DNA from: Bacteroidales bacterium
Lineage (GTDB): Bacteria > Bacteroidota > Bacteroidia > Bacteroidales > UBA932
Length of the DNA: 13,815 nucleotides
Assembly: GCA_016285215.1 (NCBI GenBank)
Contig: JAEEQI010000050.1
Coordinates: 1-13,815, forward strand
Direction: 5' to 3'
The position numbers and the translations under genes are program-made. Positions 1-7,695 of the stretch are shown in pieces; position 1 is the first letter of the stretch, and each line of letters opens with the position of its first letter. The notes under the pieces were generated by a model, which ran no database searches, was not told where the DNA came from, and saw nothing but the letters and a program-made list of their open reading frames with translations.

Positions 1-337
1 GGACGATCAGCTCCGTGCCCTGGCCGCCAAAGACGGACTGGTGATGGTCTATATTGTTCCGGATTATATGAATCCCCAAAAGGCCAATGCCACCATAGAT
101 GACTTTATGGAGCATCTGCAGCATTGCATCCAGATAGCCGGCATAGACCACGTGGGCATTTCCTGCGACTTTGACGGCGGCGGTGGCGGCTGGGGCCTCA
201 ACGGAGACAACGACGCCATCAACATCACCGTCCGCCTCCTGGAGGCCGGTTTCTCCAACCAAGACATAACCAAAATCTGGTCCGACAACTTCTTCCGCGT
301 CCTCTCCGCCGCCCGCCAACACTCCCAGCTGCAATAG
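1..337 (+). CDS. Membrane dipeptidase (peptidase M19), C-terminal fragment
   Basis: This is the 3' end of a gene that begins before the window; the first complete in-frame codon is at base 2 and the TAG stop is at 335-337. About 111 residues are visible. The segment GIDHVGISCDFDGGGGGWG is the conserved late motif of renal/membrane dipeptidases (usually DHVGIGSDFDG). The end, RLLEAGFSNQDITKIWSDNFFRVL, is written here only to position it: it is the family's C-terminal 'L...GYS..DI.KIWGGNFLRV' helix. M19 enzymes are zinc-dependent TIM-barrel hydrolases that split dipeptides; most of the metal ligands lie in the missing N-terminal part, so activity cannot be judged. Two small departures from the family pattern are ISCDFDG for IGSDFDG and WSDN for the usual GGN. 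It is followed by a structured intergenic region and probably belongs to a different transcript from the porin operon. Confidence 0.88.
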   Translation, partial: DDQLRALAAKDGLVMVYIVPDYMNPQKANATIDDFMEHLQHCIQIAGIDHVGISCDFDGGGGGWGLNGDNDAINITVRLLEAGFSNQDITKIWSDNFFRVLSAARQHSQLQ

Positions 338-363
338 TCGTCCCAAATAATCTCCAGGAGGAA

Positions 364-406
364 GGGGTAGGACCGAAGGTCCGTACCCCGGGAAACCACT
401 TCCCGG
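364..406. repeat. Two overlapping hairpins after the dipeptidase gene
   Basis: Hairpin 1 pairs GGGGTA-GGACC (364-374) with GGTCC-G-TACCCC (378-389), an 11-bp stem with one bulged G and a GAA loop. Hairpin 2 pairs CCGGGAA (388-394) with TTCCCGG (400-406), a perfect 7-bp stem with loop ACCAC. The two stems share bases 388-389, so their full forms compete. There is no T-run after either, so a classic intrinsic terminator is not clear; a 3'-end or transcript-stabilising role for the dipeptidase mRNA is the simplest reading. The rest of the gap (338-468) holds only the AT-rich promoter region of the porin gene. Confidence 0.6.
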
Positions 407-440
407 AGGAAACAGGCAATGTACATTCCTTAAATAATAC

Positions 441-448
441 TATATTTG
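441..448 (+). promoter_or_regulatory. Bacteroidota -7 promoter box for the porin operon
   Basis: TATATTTG matches the TAnnTTTG -7 consensus of Bacteroidota promoters. It lies in an AT-rich stretch and would start transcription about 15 bases before the ATG at 469. No good -33 TTG is seen at the expected distance, so the assignment rests on the -7 box and its position. Confidence 0.55.
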
Positions 449-468
449 TAGAAACGTTTTACTAACCC

Positions 469-1485
469 ATGAAACTTAAGCTGATACTGATTTCGATGCT
501 GGTTTTGTCCGGCGTGCAGGCAAGGGCGCAGAAGGCACAGAAGGCGCTGGATGTGATGAAAGAGCACGTGGACGAAATTTCCATAGACACCCGCTTTACT
601 TTCCACCAGGAATTGCGGGCTGGCAAGTACGATACCCATTTTCAGGGAGACTACTTCAATCTCCATATAATGGGTCACATTACGGACAATTTAAACATCC
701 GGGTGCGACAGCGGCTCAACAAGAAAATTGACGAGAAGAACCCCTTCAACGCCACGGATTTCCTTTGGCTCAAGTGGCAGATCAATCCCAACTGGGCCCT
801 TACCGGCGGAAAGCAGGCCATCCTGATTGGTGGCTATGAGATAGACTCCCCGCCCATTGACGTATATTATTACGGCGCATTCGCCAACCGCTTGTACCAG
901 TATTATGCCTTTGGTGCAACGGCCACCTGGACTCCGGCACCGGGTCAGAACATCAGCGCCCAGTTCTGCGCATCCCCTATCTCCCCCGGCACCCAGGATG
1001 CTTATTCCTACAACCTGTACTGGAACGGCCATATCGGCTCCCGTTGGAGTACCACCTGGAGCTACAACCTGGTAGAAGACGAGCTTCATCGCAAAATGAA
1101 CTGGTTCGCCCTGGGCAACCGCTTCAACCTGGGAAAACTGGTGGTAGACGTGGATTTCATCAACCGCGCAGCATTCGGCCAGAAAAACTGGCTGTCAGAC
1201 TGGTCCATCATTGGAAAGGCCATCCTTACGCTGGGCAAATGGAACCTCTGTACCAAGGTGGGTTATGAGAGAAACAGTGCCGCCAACATAGACGCAGACG
1301 GCATATCCTACGATCTGGTGCTCCCTGCCGGCAACAATTACCTTTACGGCGGTGCCGGTGTGGAGTTTTTCCCGCTGGGCAACGAAAAGCTCCGTTTGCA
1401 CGTCGCCTATTTCCGGGATAACCACGATGACCTGGACAACCTCAATATAGGTCTAACTTGGAGATTCACTATTTACAAACACTGA
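469..1485 (+). CDS. Outer-membrane beta-barrel porin (phosphate-selective porin O/P-like)
   Basis: A 338-residue protein with an N-terminal signal peptide (MKLKLILISMLVLSGVQARA, likely cut before Gln21) and then a body of alternating polar and aromatic beta-strands typical of an outer-membrane barrel. Features of the OprO/P-like porin superfamily are an early strand 'FQGDYFNLHIMGHITDNLNI' (about residues 59-78), the 'WALTGGKQAI' strand (about 109-118), which resembles the VTAGRF-type segment of this family, and an aromatic final strand ending near TWRFTIYKH. It is somewhat shorter than the usual roughly 400 residues. A barrel of this type would let small solutes, possibly oligosaccharides or anions, cross the outer membrane. 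It is first in a three-gene operon, with its TGA one base before the next ATG. Substrate specificity cannot be assigned; the phosphate label is only the family name. Confidence 0.78.
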   Translation: MKLKLILISMLVLSGVQARAQKAQKALDVMKEHVDEISIDTRFTFHQELRAGKYDTHFQGDYFNLHIMGHITDNLNIRVRQRLNKKIDEKNPFNATDFLWLKWQINPNWALTGGKQAILIGGYEIDSPPIDVYYYGAFANRLYQYYAFGATATWTPAPGQNISAQFCASPISPGTQDAYSYNLYWNGHIGSRWSTTWSYNLVEDELHRKMNWFALGNRFNLGKLVVDVDFINRAAFGQKNWLSDWSIIGKAILTLGKWNLCTKVGYERNSAANIDADGISYDLVLPAGNNYLYGGAGVEFFPLGNEKLRLHVAYFRDNHDDLDNLNIGLTWRFTIYKH

Positions 1486-1486
1486 T

Positions 1487-3760
1487 ATGAAAAAAGCCCT
1501 CCTCCCCATCCTGATGCTCACGGCCGTAGCCTGCGGTCCCAAATGGCAGGCCCACGACGGTGACGGTTATATGTACATCACCCAGAACGGTGGTCCCACG
1601 CTGGGCTATACCGTGTCCCCCATCCTCTATGACGACGGCTACGCCTTCAAGGACCTCAACCGCAACGGCGTCATTGACCCGTATGAAGACTGGAGATTAG
1701 AGGCCCAGGAAAGAGCCAAGGACCTCGCCGGCCGCCTCTCCATTGAGGAAATCGCCGGCCTGATGCTGTACAGCAGCCATCAGTCCATCCCCGGATCGGC
1801 CTATGGACGGGGTCAGGCCACCTATACCGGCAAGACCAATACCCACTCCTGGGATATGACGGACCAGCAGATGAAATTCCTCAAGGAAGATAACCTGCGC
1901 GCCGTGCTGGTAACCACGGTAGAGAGCCCCGAGGTAGCCGCCCGCTGGAACAACGAGGTGCAGGCCTATGTGGAAGGCTTCGGCCAGGGAGTCCCCGCCA
2001 ACAACTCATCGGACCCCCGCAATGAGACCGCCGCCACGGCCGAATTCAATATGGGCGCCGGCGGAAAGATTTCGATGTGGCCCACCACCCTGGGTATGGC
2101 CGCCACCTTTGACCCTTCGCTGGTGAAGGAGTTTGGCACCATTGCCTCGCAGGAATACCGCGCCCTGGGCATTGCCACGGCCCTGAGCCCGCAGATTGAC
2201 CTGGCCACCGAACCCCGCTGGAGCCGCTTCAACGGCACCTTCGGAGAAGACCCCGACCTGGATACGGATATGGCCCGCGCTTATGTAGACGGCTTCCAGA
2301 CCTCCGACAACGGTAGCTGGGGCCTGCAGAGCGTCAACGCAATGGTCAAGCACTGGCCCTCCGGTGGCCCCGAGGAAGGCGGCCGTGACGCCCACTTCAA
2401 CTACGGCAAGTATGCCGTGTATCCCGGCAACAACTTCGAGGATCACCTCAAGGCATTTACGGAAGGCGCCTTCAAGCTGGAAGGCGGCACCGGCAAGGCC
2501 AGCGCCGTGATGCCCTACTACACCATCTCCTACGGCATTGACCCCTCCGGAGACAATGTGGGCAACAGCTACAGCAAATACATCATCACAGACCTGCTCA
2601 GAATCAAATACGCCTACGACGGCGTGGTGTGCACGGACTGGAACATCACCTACGACAACAGGGCCATCGAGAGCTTTGACGGCAAGTGCTGGGGCGTGGA
2701 AGGCCTCTCCGTGGCCGAGCGTCACTACGAGGTTCTCAAAGCCGGCGTGGACCAGTTTGGCGGCAACAACGACAAGGGTCCCGTTCTCAAGGCCTACCAG
2801 ATGTGGGTCAAGGAGTTTGGCGAGGAAAGCGCCCGCGAGCGCTTTGAGGCCAGCGCCGTTCGCCTGCTTATGAACAGCTTCCGCACCGGTCTGTTCGAGA
2901 ACCCGTACACTGACCCTGCCAAGGCCACGGAAGTGGTGGGCAATCCGGAATTTATGAAGGCCGGCTACGAAGCCCAGCTCAAATCCATCGTGATGGTCAA
3001 GAACCACGGAAACGTACTGCCCAAGAGCGGCAAGCCCAAGGTATTCGTCCCCCAACGCTTCTATCCGCAGACGCCCGGTATGTTTGGCCTGTCTATGGGT
3101 CCCGAGGCCCATTGGGACTACCCCATTGACCGCGCTCTGGTAGAGAAATACTACGATTGGGCCGAAAGTCCCGAAGAGGCCGATTTTGCCCTGGTACTGG
3201 TGCGTGAGCCCCAGCCCGGCAGCGGCTACGACGTGAACGACCGCAAGAAAGGCGGCAACGGCTACGTGCCCATCAGCCTGCAGTACAGACCCTACAAGGC
3301 CGAATTTGCCCGTGCTACTTCCATCGCCGGCGGAGACCCCAAGGAACTGTTCACCAACCGCACTTACAAGAACAAGAGCGTCAAGACCCTCAACGAGACC
3401 GATCTGGATCTGGTTATCGACACCAAAAAGAAGATGGGAGACAAGCCCGTGGTGGTAGTCGTGAACGTTTCCCGCCCGGCCGTTCTCTCAGAGATGGAGC
3501 CCTATGCCGATGCTATGCTCCTTATCTTCGGCGTGCAGAACCAGGCCGTTCTGGATATTGTGAGCGGTGCCGCGGAGCCTTCGGCCCTTCTTCCTATGCA
3601 GATGCCCGTCAATATGAAGACGGTGGAAGAGCAGTGCGAAGACGTGCCCCACGATATGATTCCCCTGGTGGATGCCGACGGCAACGCCTGGGACTTTGCC
3701 TTTGGTCTTAACTGGTCCGGCGTCATCAAGGACGAACGTACCCAAAAATACGCAAAATGA
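1487..3760 (+). CDS. Glycoside hydrolase family 3 lipoprotein with an EF-hand-like calcium loop
   Basis: A 757-residue GH3 glycosidase, presumably acting on beta-linked oligosaccharides. It begins with an SPII lipoprotein signal (MKKALLPILMLTAVAC, lipid Cys16). The loop DLNRNGVIDPYE (residues 56-67) fits a 12-residue EF-hand calcium loop: D/N at 1, 3 and 5, Gly at 6, Ile at 8, Asp at 9, Glu at 12. The GH3 N-terminal barrel follows, with EPRWSRFNGTFGEDP (about 242-256), KHW (288-290), GGRD (298-301) and the nucleophile motif GVVCTDW (Asp384). The alpha/beta sandwich domain (about 490-745) ends at WDFAFGLNW, the position of the family's PFGYGLSY, so the C-terminal fibronectin-III-like domain present in BglX is absent. 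The acid/base Glu cannot be placed with confidence. It sits between the porin and a carboxylesterase, with a 4-bp overlap to the latter, implying co-translation. The sugar specificity is unknown. Confidence 0.9.
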   Translation: MKKALLPILMLTAVACGPKWQAHDGDGYMYITQNGGPTLGYTVSPILYDDGYAFKDLNRNGVIDPYEDWRLEAQERAKDLAGRLSIEEIAGLMLYSSHQSIPGSAYGRGQATYTGKTNTHSWDMTDQQMKFLKEDNLRAVLVTTVESPEVAARWNNEVQAYVEGFGQGVPANNSSDPRNETAATAEFNMGAGGKISMWPTTLGMAATFDPSLVKEFGTIASQEYRALGIATALSPQIDLATEPRWSRFNGTFGEDPDLDTDMARAYVDGFQTSDNGSWGLQSVNAMVKHWPSGGPEEGGRDAHFNYGKYAVYPGNNFEDHLKAFTEGAFKLEGGTGKASAVMPYYTISYGIDPSGDNVGNSYSKYIITDLLRIKYAYDGVVCTDWNITYDNRAIESFDGKCWGVEGLSVAERHYEVLKAGVDQFGGNNDKGPVLKAYQMWVKEFGEESARERFEASAVRLLMNSFRTGLFENPYTDPAKATEVVGNPEFMKAGYEAQLKSIVMVKNHGNVLPKSGKPKVFVPQRFYPQTPGMFGLSMGPEAHWDYPIDRALVEKYYDWAESPEEADFALVLVREPQPGSGYDVNDRKKGGNGYVPISLQYRPYKAEFARATSIAGGDPKELFTNRTYKNKSVKTLNETDLDLVIDTKKKMGDKPVVVVVNVSRPAVLSEMEPYADAMLLIFGVQNQAVLDIVSGAAEPSALLPMQMPVNMKTVEEQCEDVPHDMIPLVDADGNAWDFAFGLNWSGVIKDERTQKYAK

Positions 3761-5073
3761 GAAAGTTAGTACTCCCCTTCCTGCTGCTGGCCCTGGCTGC
3801 CTGCACTCAGAATAATACCGTCCTGACCGTTGAAGGCGGAAAGGTCCAGGGCGTTCCCTCCGAGGCCGCCGGCGTTACCGTCTTCAAGGGCATTCCCTAT
3901 GCCGCCGCTCCGGTGGGAGACCTCCGCTGGAAGGCTCCGCAGCCCGTTGTAGCCTGGGAGGGGGTGAAGGTCTGCGATACCTTCGGCCCCATTGAACCCC
4001 AGCCCGGCAACAAGCCCGGCACCTTCTATGGAGACGAGTTCTACTGGATGGGCACGCCCGAAGAGAACGAAGACTGCCTGTACCTCAACGTCTGGGCCCC
4101 TACAGAAACTCTTGGCAAGGACGCCAAACTGCCCGTGGCTATGTGGATCCACGGCGGCGCCTATATGAACGGCTACGGCTACGAGGTAACTATGGACGGA
4201 GATAAATGGGCCGAAAGGGGCGTCATCCTGGTGACCATCAACTACCGGATGGGCGCCTTTGGCTTCCTGAGCCACCCCGAACTCACGGCCGAACAGGGCC
4301 AGAGCGGCAACTACGGAACTATGGACCAGGCTGCTGCCTTGAAGTGGGTCAGCAACAACATCGCCGCTTTTGGCGGAGACCCTTCCAAGATTACCGTCTT
4401 TGGACAGAGTGCCGGCGCTATGAGCGTGAAGACCCTGCTGGTCTCTCCCCTGTCAAGGGACATTATGGCCGGAGCCATCATCCAGAGCGGTGGCGGACTC
4501 TCTACCCGCGGACTCACCCCGGACGGCTCCCAGGCTCAGTTTGACGCTATGGGCAAGGCCGCTATGGACAAGGCCGGACTCACCACCCTCGCCGCTATGC
4601 GCGAAGCCAGCACGGAGCAGATCCGTGCCGTGCAGGGCTGGTTTATGCCTCATCCGGACGGCAAAGTGGTTACCGAGAGCTTTGAAGAGTCGTTCTTTAA
4701 CGGCTCCATTGCCCAGGTACCTATTATGATAGGTTACAACAAAGACGATATGGGAGGCCTGGGAGGAGAAGCCGTAGACCGCTTCTGCGCCCTCCGCGAC
4801 TCCCTGGGCTGCCCCGTGTACGAGTACGAGTTCCTGCGCGAACTCCCCACCGACGAAGCCCATCCGGCCTCTGCCGCGGGCGCCTTCCATTCGGCCGAAC
4901 TCTGGTATGTCTTTGGCACGCTCAGCCGCAGCTGGCGCCCCTTCACCGAGGCCGACCACGCCCTCAGCTCCCGTATGCTGGACGCCTGGACCGATTTCTG
5001 CAAATTCGGCAACCCCGGCTGGCCCGCCTACAAGCAGAACGAGCCGTTCAAAGAGACCTTTGATGTAGAGTAG
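3757..5073 (+). CDS. Type-B carboxylesterase lipoprotein (alpha/beta hydrolase)
   Basis: A 438-residue serine esterase with an SPII signal (MRKLVLPFLLLALAAC, lipid Cys16). Carboxylesterase type-B landmarks are GVTVFKGIPYAAAPVGDLRW (39-58), EDCLYLNVWAP (105-115), the oxyanion segment WIHGGAY (130-136) and the nucleophile elbow GQSAG (Ser218). Catalytic His is probably His378 in AFHSAELWYVFGTLSR. The acid residue, usually Glu in a DEG-type motif, seems to be an Asp in GYNKDDMGG (Asp330 or Asp331). The protein is shorter than the usual 500 or more residues; the missing part appears to lie after about residue 338, where family members carry extra helices. The ATG overlaps the stop of the upstream GH3 gene (ATGA), and a long hairpin lies 39 bases after the TAG. 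It likely removes acyl esters from sugars or small molecules; the true substrate is unknown. Confidence 0.9.
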   Translation: MRKLVLPFLLLALAACTQNNTVLTVEGGKVQGVPSEAAGVTVFKGIPYAAAPVGDLRWKAPQPVVAWEGVKVCDTFGPIEPQPGNKPGTFYGDEFYWMGTPEENEDCLYLNVWAPTETLGKDAKLPVAMWIHGGAYMNGYGYEVTMDGDKWAERGVILVTINYRMGAFGFLSHPELTAEQGQSGNYGTMDQAAALKWVSNNIAAFGGDPSKITVFGQSAGAMSVKTLLVSPLSRDIMAGAIIQSGGGLSTRGLTPDGSQAQFDAMGKAAMDKAGLTTLAAMREASTEQIRAVQGWFMPHPDGKVVTESFEESFFNGSIAQVPIMIGYNKDDMGGLGGEAVDRFCALRDSLGCPVYEYEFLRELPTDEAHPASAAGAFHSAELWYVFGTLSRSWRPFTEADHALSSRMLDAWTDFCKFGNPGWPAYKQNEPFKETFDVE

Positions 5074-5112
5074 GTCCGGTCCGTGGACGTAACCCCATCA
5101 CATACTGACATT

Positions 5113-5157
5113 TAACCAATTACCCCCTGGTCTCCACGACTAGGGGGTAATTGGTTA
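5113..5157 (+). repeat. Long hairpin repeat, copy A (REP-like, 3' of the esterase gene)
   Basis: Left arm 5113-5128 (TAACCAATTACCCCCT) is the perfect reverse complement of right arm 5142-5157. The loop can pair further (GGTC with GACT, one G-T wobble), leaving a 5-base loop and a stem of about 20 bp. It lies between the convergent esterase (+) and GH3 (-) genes. Copy B at 8642-8677 shares 35 of 36 core bases (5117-5152) including the loop apart from one base, and copy C at 10885-10921 is a diverged inverted copy. No T-run follows, so it is not a textbook terminator, though it may act as a bidirectional transcript end. Confidence 0.85.
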
Positions 5158-5192
5158 TTATGCTAACAATCAGTCTATTATGTCCACGAGGT

Positions 5193-7469
5193 TTATCGTA
5201 TGGTGAGCTGTACAGACTGCGTGTCGCGGCTGTTAGGGCCCGTCATAATTTCAAAATCACCCGGTTCACAAACCCATTCCAGCTCGTGGTTGTAGTAGGA
5301 AAGGTCATAGGCCTTAAGCGGGAAGTCCACCGTCACGGACTCCCCGGCAGGAATAAATACTTTCCTGAAGCCTTTGAGTTCCTTCACGGGACGTGTGGAG
5401 GTGGCGTAAATGTCGTGGATATAGAGCTGCACAACCTCATACCCATCCCGCGTTCCCGTGTTGGTAACCGTGACGGATGCCGTTACAGAGCCATTCAGAG
5501 GCATTTCGGCAGCACTCAGTACCGGCGCAGAATAGCTGTAGGTGGTATAACTGAGACCATATCCGAAAGGATATAGCGGGCCATTGATCTCGTCCAGATA
5601 GGCCGAAACAAACTTTTTGAAAGGAGCGTAGTCCGACTGCGGACGGCCGGTGTTCTTGTGGTTGTAGTAAAGTGGCAGCTGTCCCACCGAACGGGGGAAG
5701 GAGGTGGTGAGCTTGGCCGAAGGATTCACATCCCCGAACAGGACATCGGCAACAGCGTGTCCACCCTCGGAGCCGGGACTCCAGACATTCAGAATGGCAT
5801 TCATGGAAGCGTCTTCCTCTACCAGCGTAAGGGGCCGACCGGTAACCAGGACCATCACAACCGGTTTTCCCGTGGCCTTGAGGGCCTTCAGCATTTCACG
5901 CTGCGCATCCGGAAGGGAAATATCCGTGCGGGACGCAGCCTCGCCGTTCATGCTGTCGGTTTCTCCCACACAGGCTACAACCACATCGGCCTCTCTGGCC
6001 TTGGCTACGGCCTCGGCAATCAGGCGCTCCTGTGGTACGGTATGAACAGGATCACCCACAAAGCCCGGCATAAAGGAACGGGCCATTCCGTAGCGAACTG
6101 CCTCCTCGAGATCCTTATCCAGGAACAGCCAGCTGCCCTCAGCATACGTAGCGCTCACTACCTCGGCGATGCCGTCATAGAGGGTCACACACTCCCCGCT
6201 ATGGCTCCCGGTGCTCCATGAGCCGGCGAGGGCCTGGGCATTTTTGGCCAACGGGCCCACTACGGCCACGCGGGCGTTCTTGGAAAGCGGCAGCACACCG
6301 TCGTTTTTCAGAAGCACCTGACATTCGCGGGCCACTTCGCGGGCGACAGCCCTGTTTTCGGCCGTGTATATTTCACTTTCGCGGGAAGGGTCCAAGTACT
6401 TATAGGGGTCCTCAAAAAGGCCCAATTTGTATTTGGCTTCCAGGATGCGGCGGCAGGCCCGGTCAATATCGGCCTCCTTGATGCGCCCTTCCTTTAGGGA
6501 TTTCTCCAGCGTTCCCACAAAGCCGTCGGCGTTCATATCCATATCCAGGCCGGCCTGCAGCGACCGGGCCGACACCTCCTGAAGGTCTCCAATTCCATGG
6601 GCGATCTGCTCCGAGACGGAAGTATAGTCGCTTACGATGAAACCGTCAAACCCCCAGCGGTCCCGCAGCAGTTCGGTAAGCAAGTAGTGATTCATGGAGG
6701 CCGGAATACCTTCGAACTCGTTAAAGGAGCTCATATAGCTGCCTGCACCGGCATAAGCAGCCTGCTGATACGGCCGCATATAGCCGTTGAGTGCCTCCTG
6801 GCGGCTCAGGAACACGGAGTTGTAGTCACGGCCTGCCTCAGCTCCACCATACAGGGCATAGTGCTTCACGCACGCCATCACGTGGTGGTTGTCCAGGCTG
6901 TTGTCCGGCCCCTGATAGCCACGGACATAGGCTTTGGCTACTTCGCCACCCAGGAAGGGGTCTTCACCGGCTCCTTCCACAATTCGGCCCCAGCGGGCAT
7001 CCCGACAGATATCCACCATAGGGCTATATACCCAATTGATGCCCGAGGCCGATGCTTCCGTAGCGGCAATGGAAGCCGTCCTCTCTATCAAGTCCATATC
7101 CCAGGAGGTGGACAGAGCCAGCGGCACCGGGAAAATGGTCTGGTAACCGTGGATCACATCCTGGCCAAACATAAGGGGAATCCCGGCGCCACTTTTCAGC
7201 GCCTCCTCCTGCATCAGTTTCAGATATGGTACGTTCCCGCTGCCGTACAGGGCCCCCATCTTGCCTTCGCGAACCGCCTGTAGGTTGGCGTCATCGTCGC
7301 TCAGTTTCATCCCGGTAAGGGATCCGGATACAGAATGGAGATTAAGCTGACCGATCTTTTGTTCCAGTGTCATTCGGTCCATCAGGTCATCGATGAACCT
7401 GTCCATCGATGACCGGGCCGCGCAACCTGATATCAGGCACACAGCCAACAATAATGTGGTTTTCTTCAT
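5193..7469 (-). CDS. bglX: BglX-like beta-glucosidase, GH3 lipoprotein
   Basis: A 758-residue GH3 enzyme that should release terminal beta-glucosyl (or related) residues from oligosaccharides. It has an SPII signal (MKKTTLLLAVCLISGC, lipid Cys16). The N-terminal barrel contains MTLEQKIGQLNL (33-44), DARWGRIVEGAGEDPFLGG (157-175), the substrate-binding KH (202-203) and nucleophile Asp281 in GFIVSDYTS. The second domain contains GETDSMNGEAASRTDISLP (502-520), where Glu510 is the likely acid/base. Family signatures SPGSEGG, FPRSVGQLPLYYNHKNTGRP and YPFGYGLSYTTY follow, then a C-terminal fibronectin-III-like domain (about 655-758). Order and motifs closely follow E. coli BglX, and the length is nearly the same. 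It is transcribed divergently from the RAYT gene and convergent with the esterase gene. Its -7 box sits only four bases before the ATG. Confidence 0.94.
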   Translation of the reverse strand: MKKTTLLLAVCLISGCAARSSMDRFIDDLMDRMTLEQKIGQLNLHSVSGSLTGMKLSDDDANLQAVREGKMGALYGSGNVPYLKLMQEEALKSGAGIPLMFGQDVIHGYQTIFPVPLALSTSWDMDLIERTASIAATEASASGINWVYSPMVDICRDARWGRIVEGAGEDPFLGGEVAKAYVRGYQGPDNSLDNHHVMACVKHYALYGGAEAGRDYNSVFLSRQEALNGYMRPYQQAAYAGAGSYMSSFNEFEGIPASMNHYLLTELLRDRWGFDGFIVSDYTSVSEQIAHGIGDLQEVSARSLQAGLDMDMNADGFVGTLEKSLKEGRIKEADIDRACRRILEAKYKLGLFEDPYKYLDPSRESEIYTAENRAVAREVARECQVLLKNDGVLPLSKNARVAVVGPLAKNAQALAGSWSTGSHSGECVTLYDGIAEVVSATYAEGSWLFLDKDLEEAVRYGMARSFMPGFVGDPVHTVPQERLIAEAVAKAREADVVVACVGETDSMNGEAASRTDISLPDAQREMLKALKATGKPVVMVLVTGRPLTLVEEDASMNAILNVWSPGSEGGHAVADVLFGDVNPSAKLTTSFPRSVGQLPLYYNHKNTGRPQSDYAPFKKFVSAYLDEINGPLYPFGYGLSYTTYSYSAPVLSAAEMPLNGSVTASVTVTNTGTRDGYEVVQLYIHDIYATSTRPVKELKGFRKVFIPAGESVTVDFPLKAYDLSYYNHELEWVCEPGDFEIMTGPNSRDTQSVQLTIR

Positions 7470-7473
7470 ACCA

Positions 7474-7481
7474 CAAAGTTA
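7474..7481 (-). promoter_or_regulatory. Promoter of the BglX-like gene (-7 box, with -33 TTG)
   Basis: On the minus strand TAACTTTG matches TAnnTTTG, and a TTG (bases 7502-7504) lies 20 bases upstream, a good fit to the Bacteroidota -33/-7 arrangement. The ATG begins only four bases after the box, so the predicted transcript would have little or no leader. Confidence 0.65.
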
Positions 7482-7509
7482 GTACTTTTTCTTCGTGGGC
7501 GCAACCCTC

Positions 7510-7618
7510 TGACTCATTGAATATTAGTCACCTTCCTCCCACCTTTCCAAAGTAGTGGAAGAATCTTTAAGTGTCAATCACACAGCAACTTACACCCACG
7601 GCCGTTTTTACATCGGCC
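7510..7618. other. Divergent intergenic region with small inverted repeats
   Basis: Three short inverted repeats lie between the divergent BglX-like and RAYT genes: TGACT/AGTCA (7510-7514 and 7526-7530), TTCCA/TGGAA (7545-7549 and 7556-7560, with AAGTAG in the loop) and GGCCG/CGGCC (7600-7604 and 7614-7618). Each stem is only 5 bp and could be chance; they are candidates for operators or RAYT-bound sites. No coding potential was recognised in the gap. Confidence 0.3.
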
Positions 7619-7685
7619 TTGCTATTCTCGTTAATTATTCTCAACTTTGAGTGCGCGCTAAGGATGACCCTAATAACAATTTAGG

Positions 7686-7693
7686 TAACTTTG
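7686..7693 (+). promoter_or_regulatory. -7 promoter box of the RAYT gene
   Basis: TAACTTTG matches TAnnTTTG and ends two bases before the ATG at 7696, almost the same geometry as the divergent GH3 gene. No convincing -33 TTG is seen. If used, transcription would begin at or within the start codon, giving a leaderless mRNA. Confidence 0.45.
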
Positions 7694-7695
7694 TT

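Noticed and set aside
5080..5097. Small palindrome GTCC-GT-GGAC just after the esterase stop
   Set aside because: A 4-bp stem with a 2-base loop is too weak to call in a GC-rich sequence.
5113..5157. Reading hairpins A, B and C simply as unrelated intrinsic terminators
   Set aside because: They may end transcripts, but none is followed by a good T-run and the loops are conserved between copies, which terminators do not need. They are therefore listed as repeats, with termination left open.
7651..7695. GTG start at 7651 for the RAYT, adding 15 residues
   Set aside because: The extension (MRAKDDPNNNLGNFV) has no family match and includes the -7 box region; the ATG at 7696 starts right before the conserved N-terminus.
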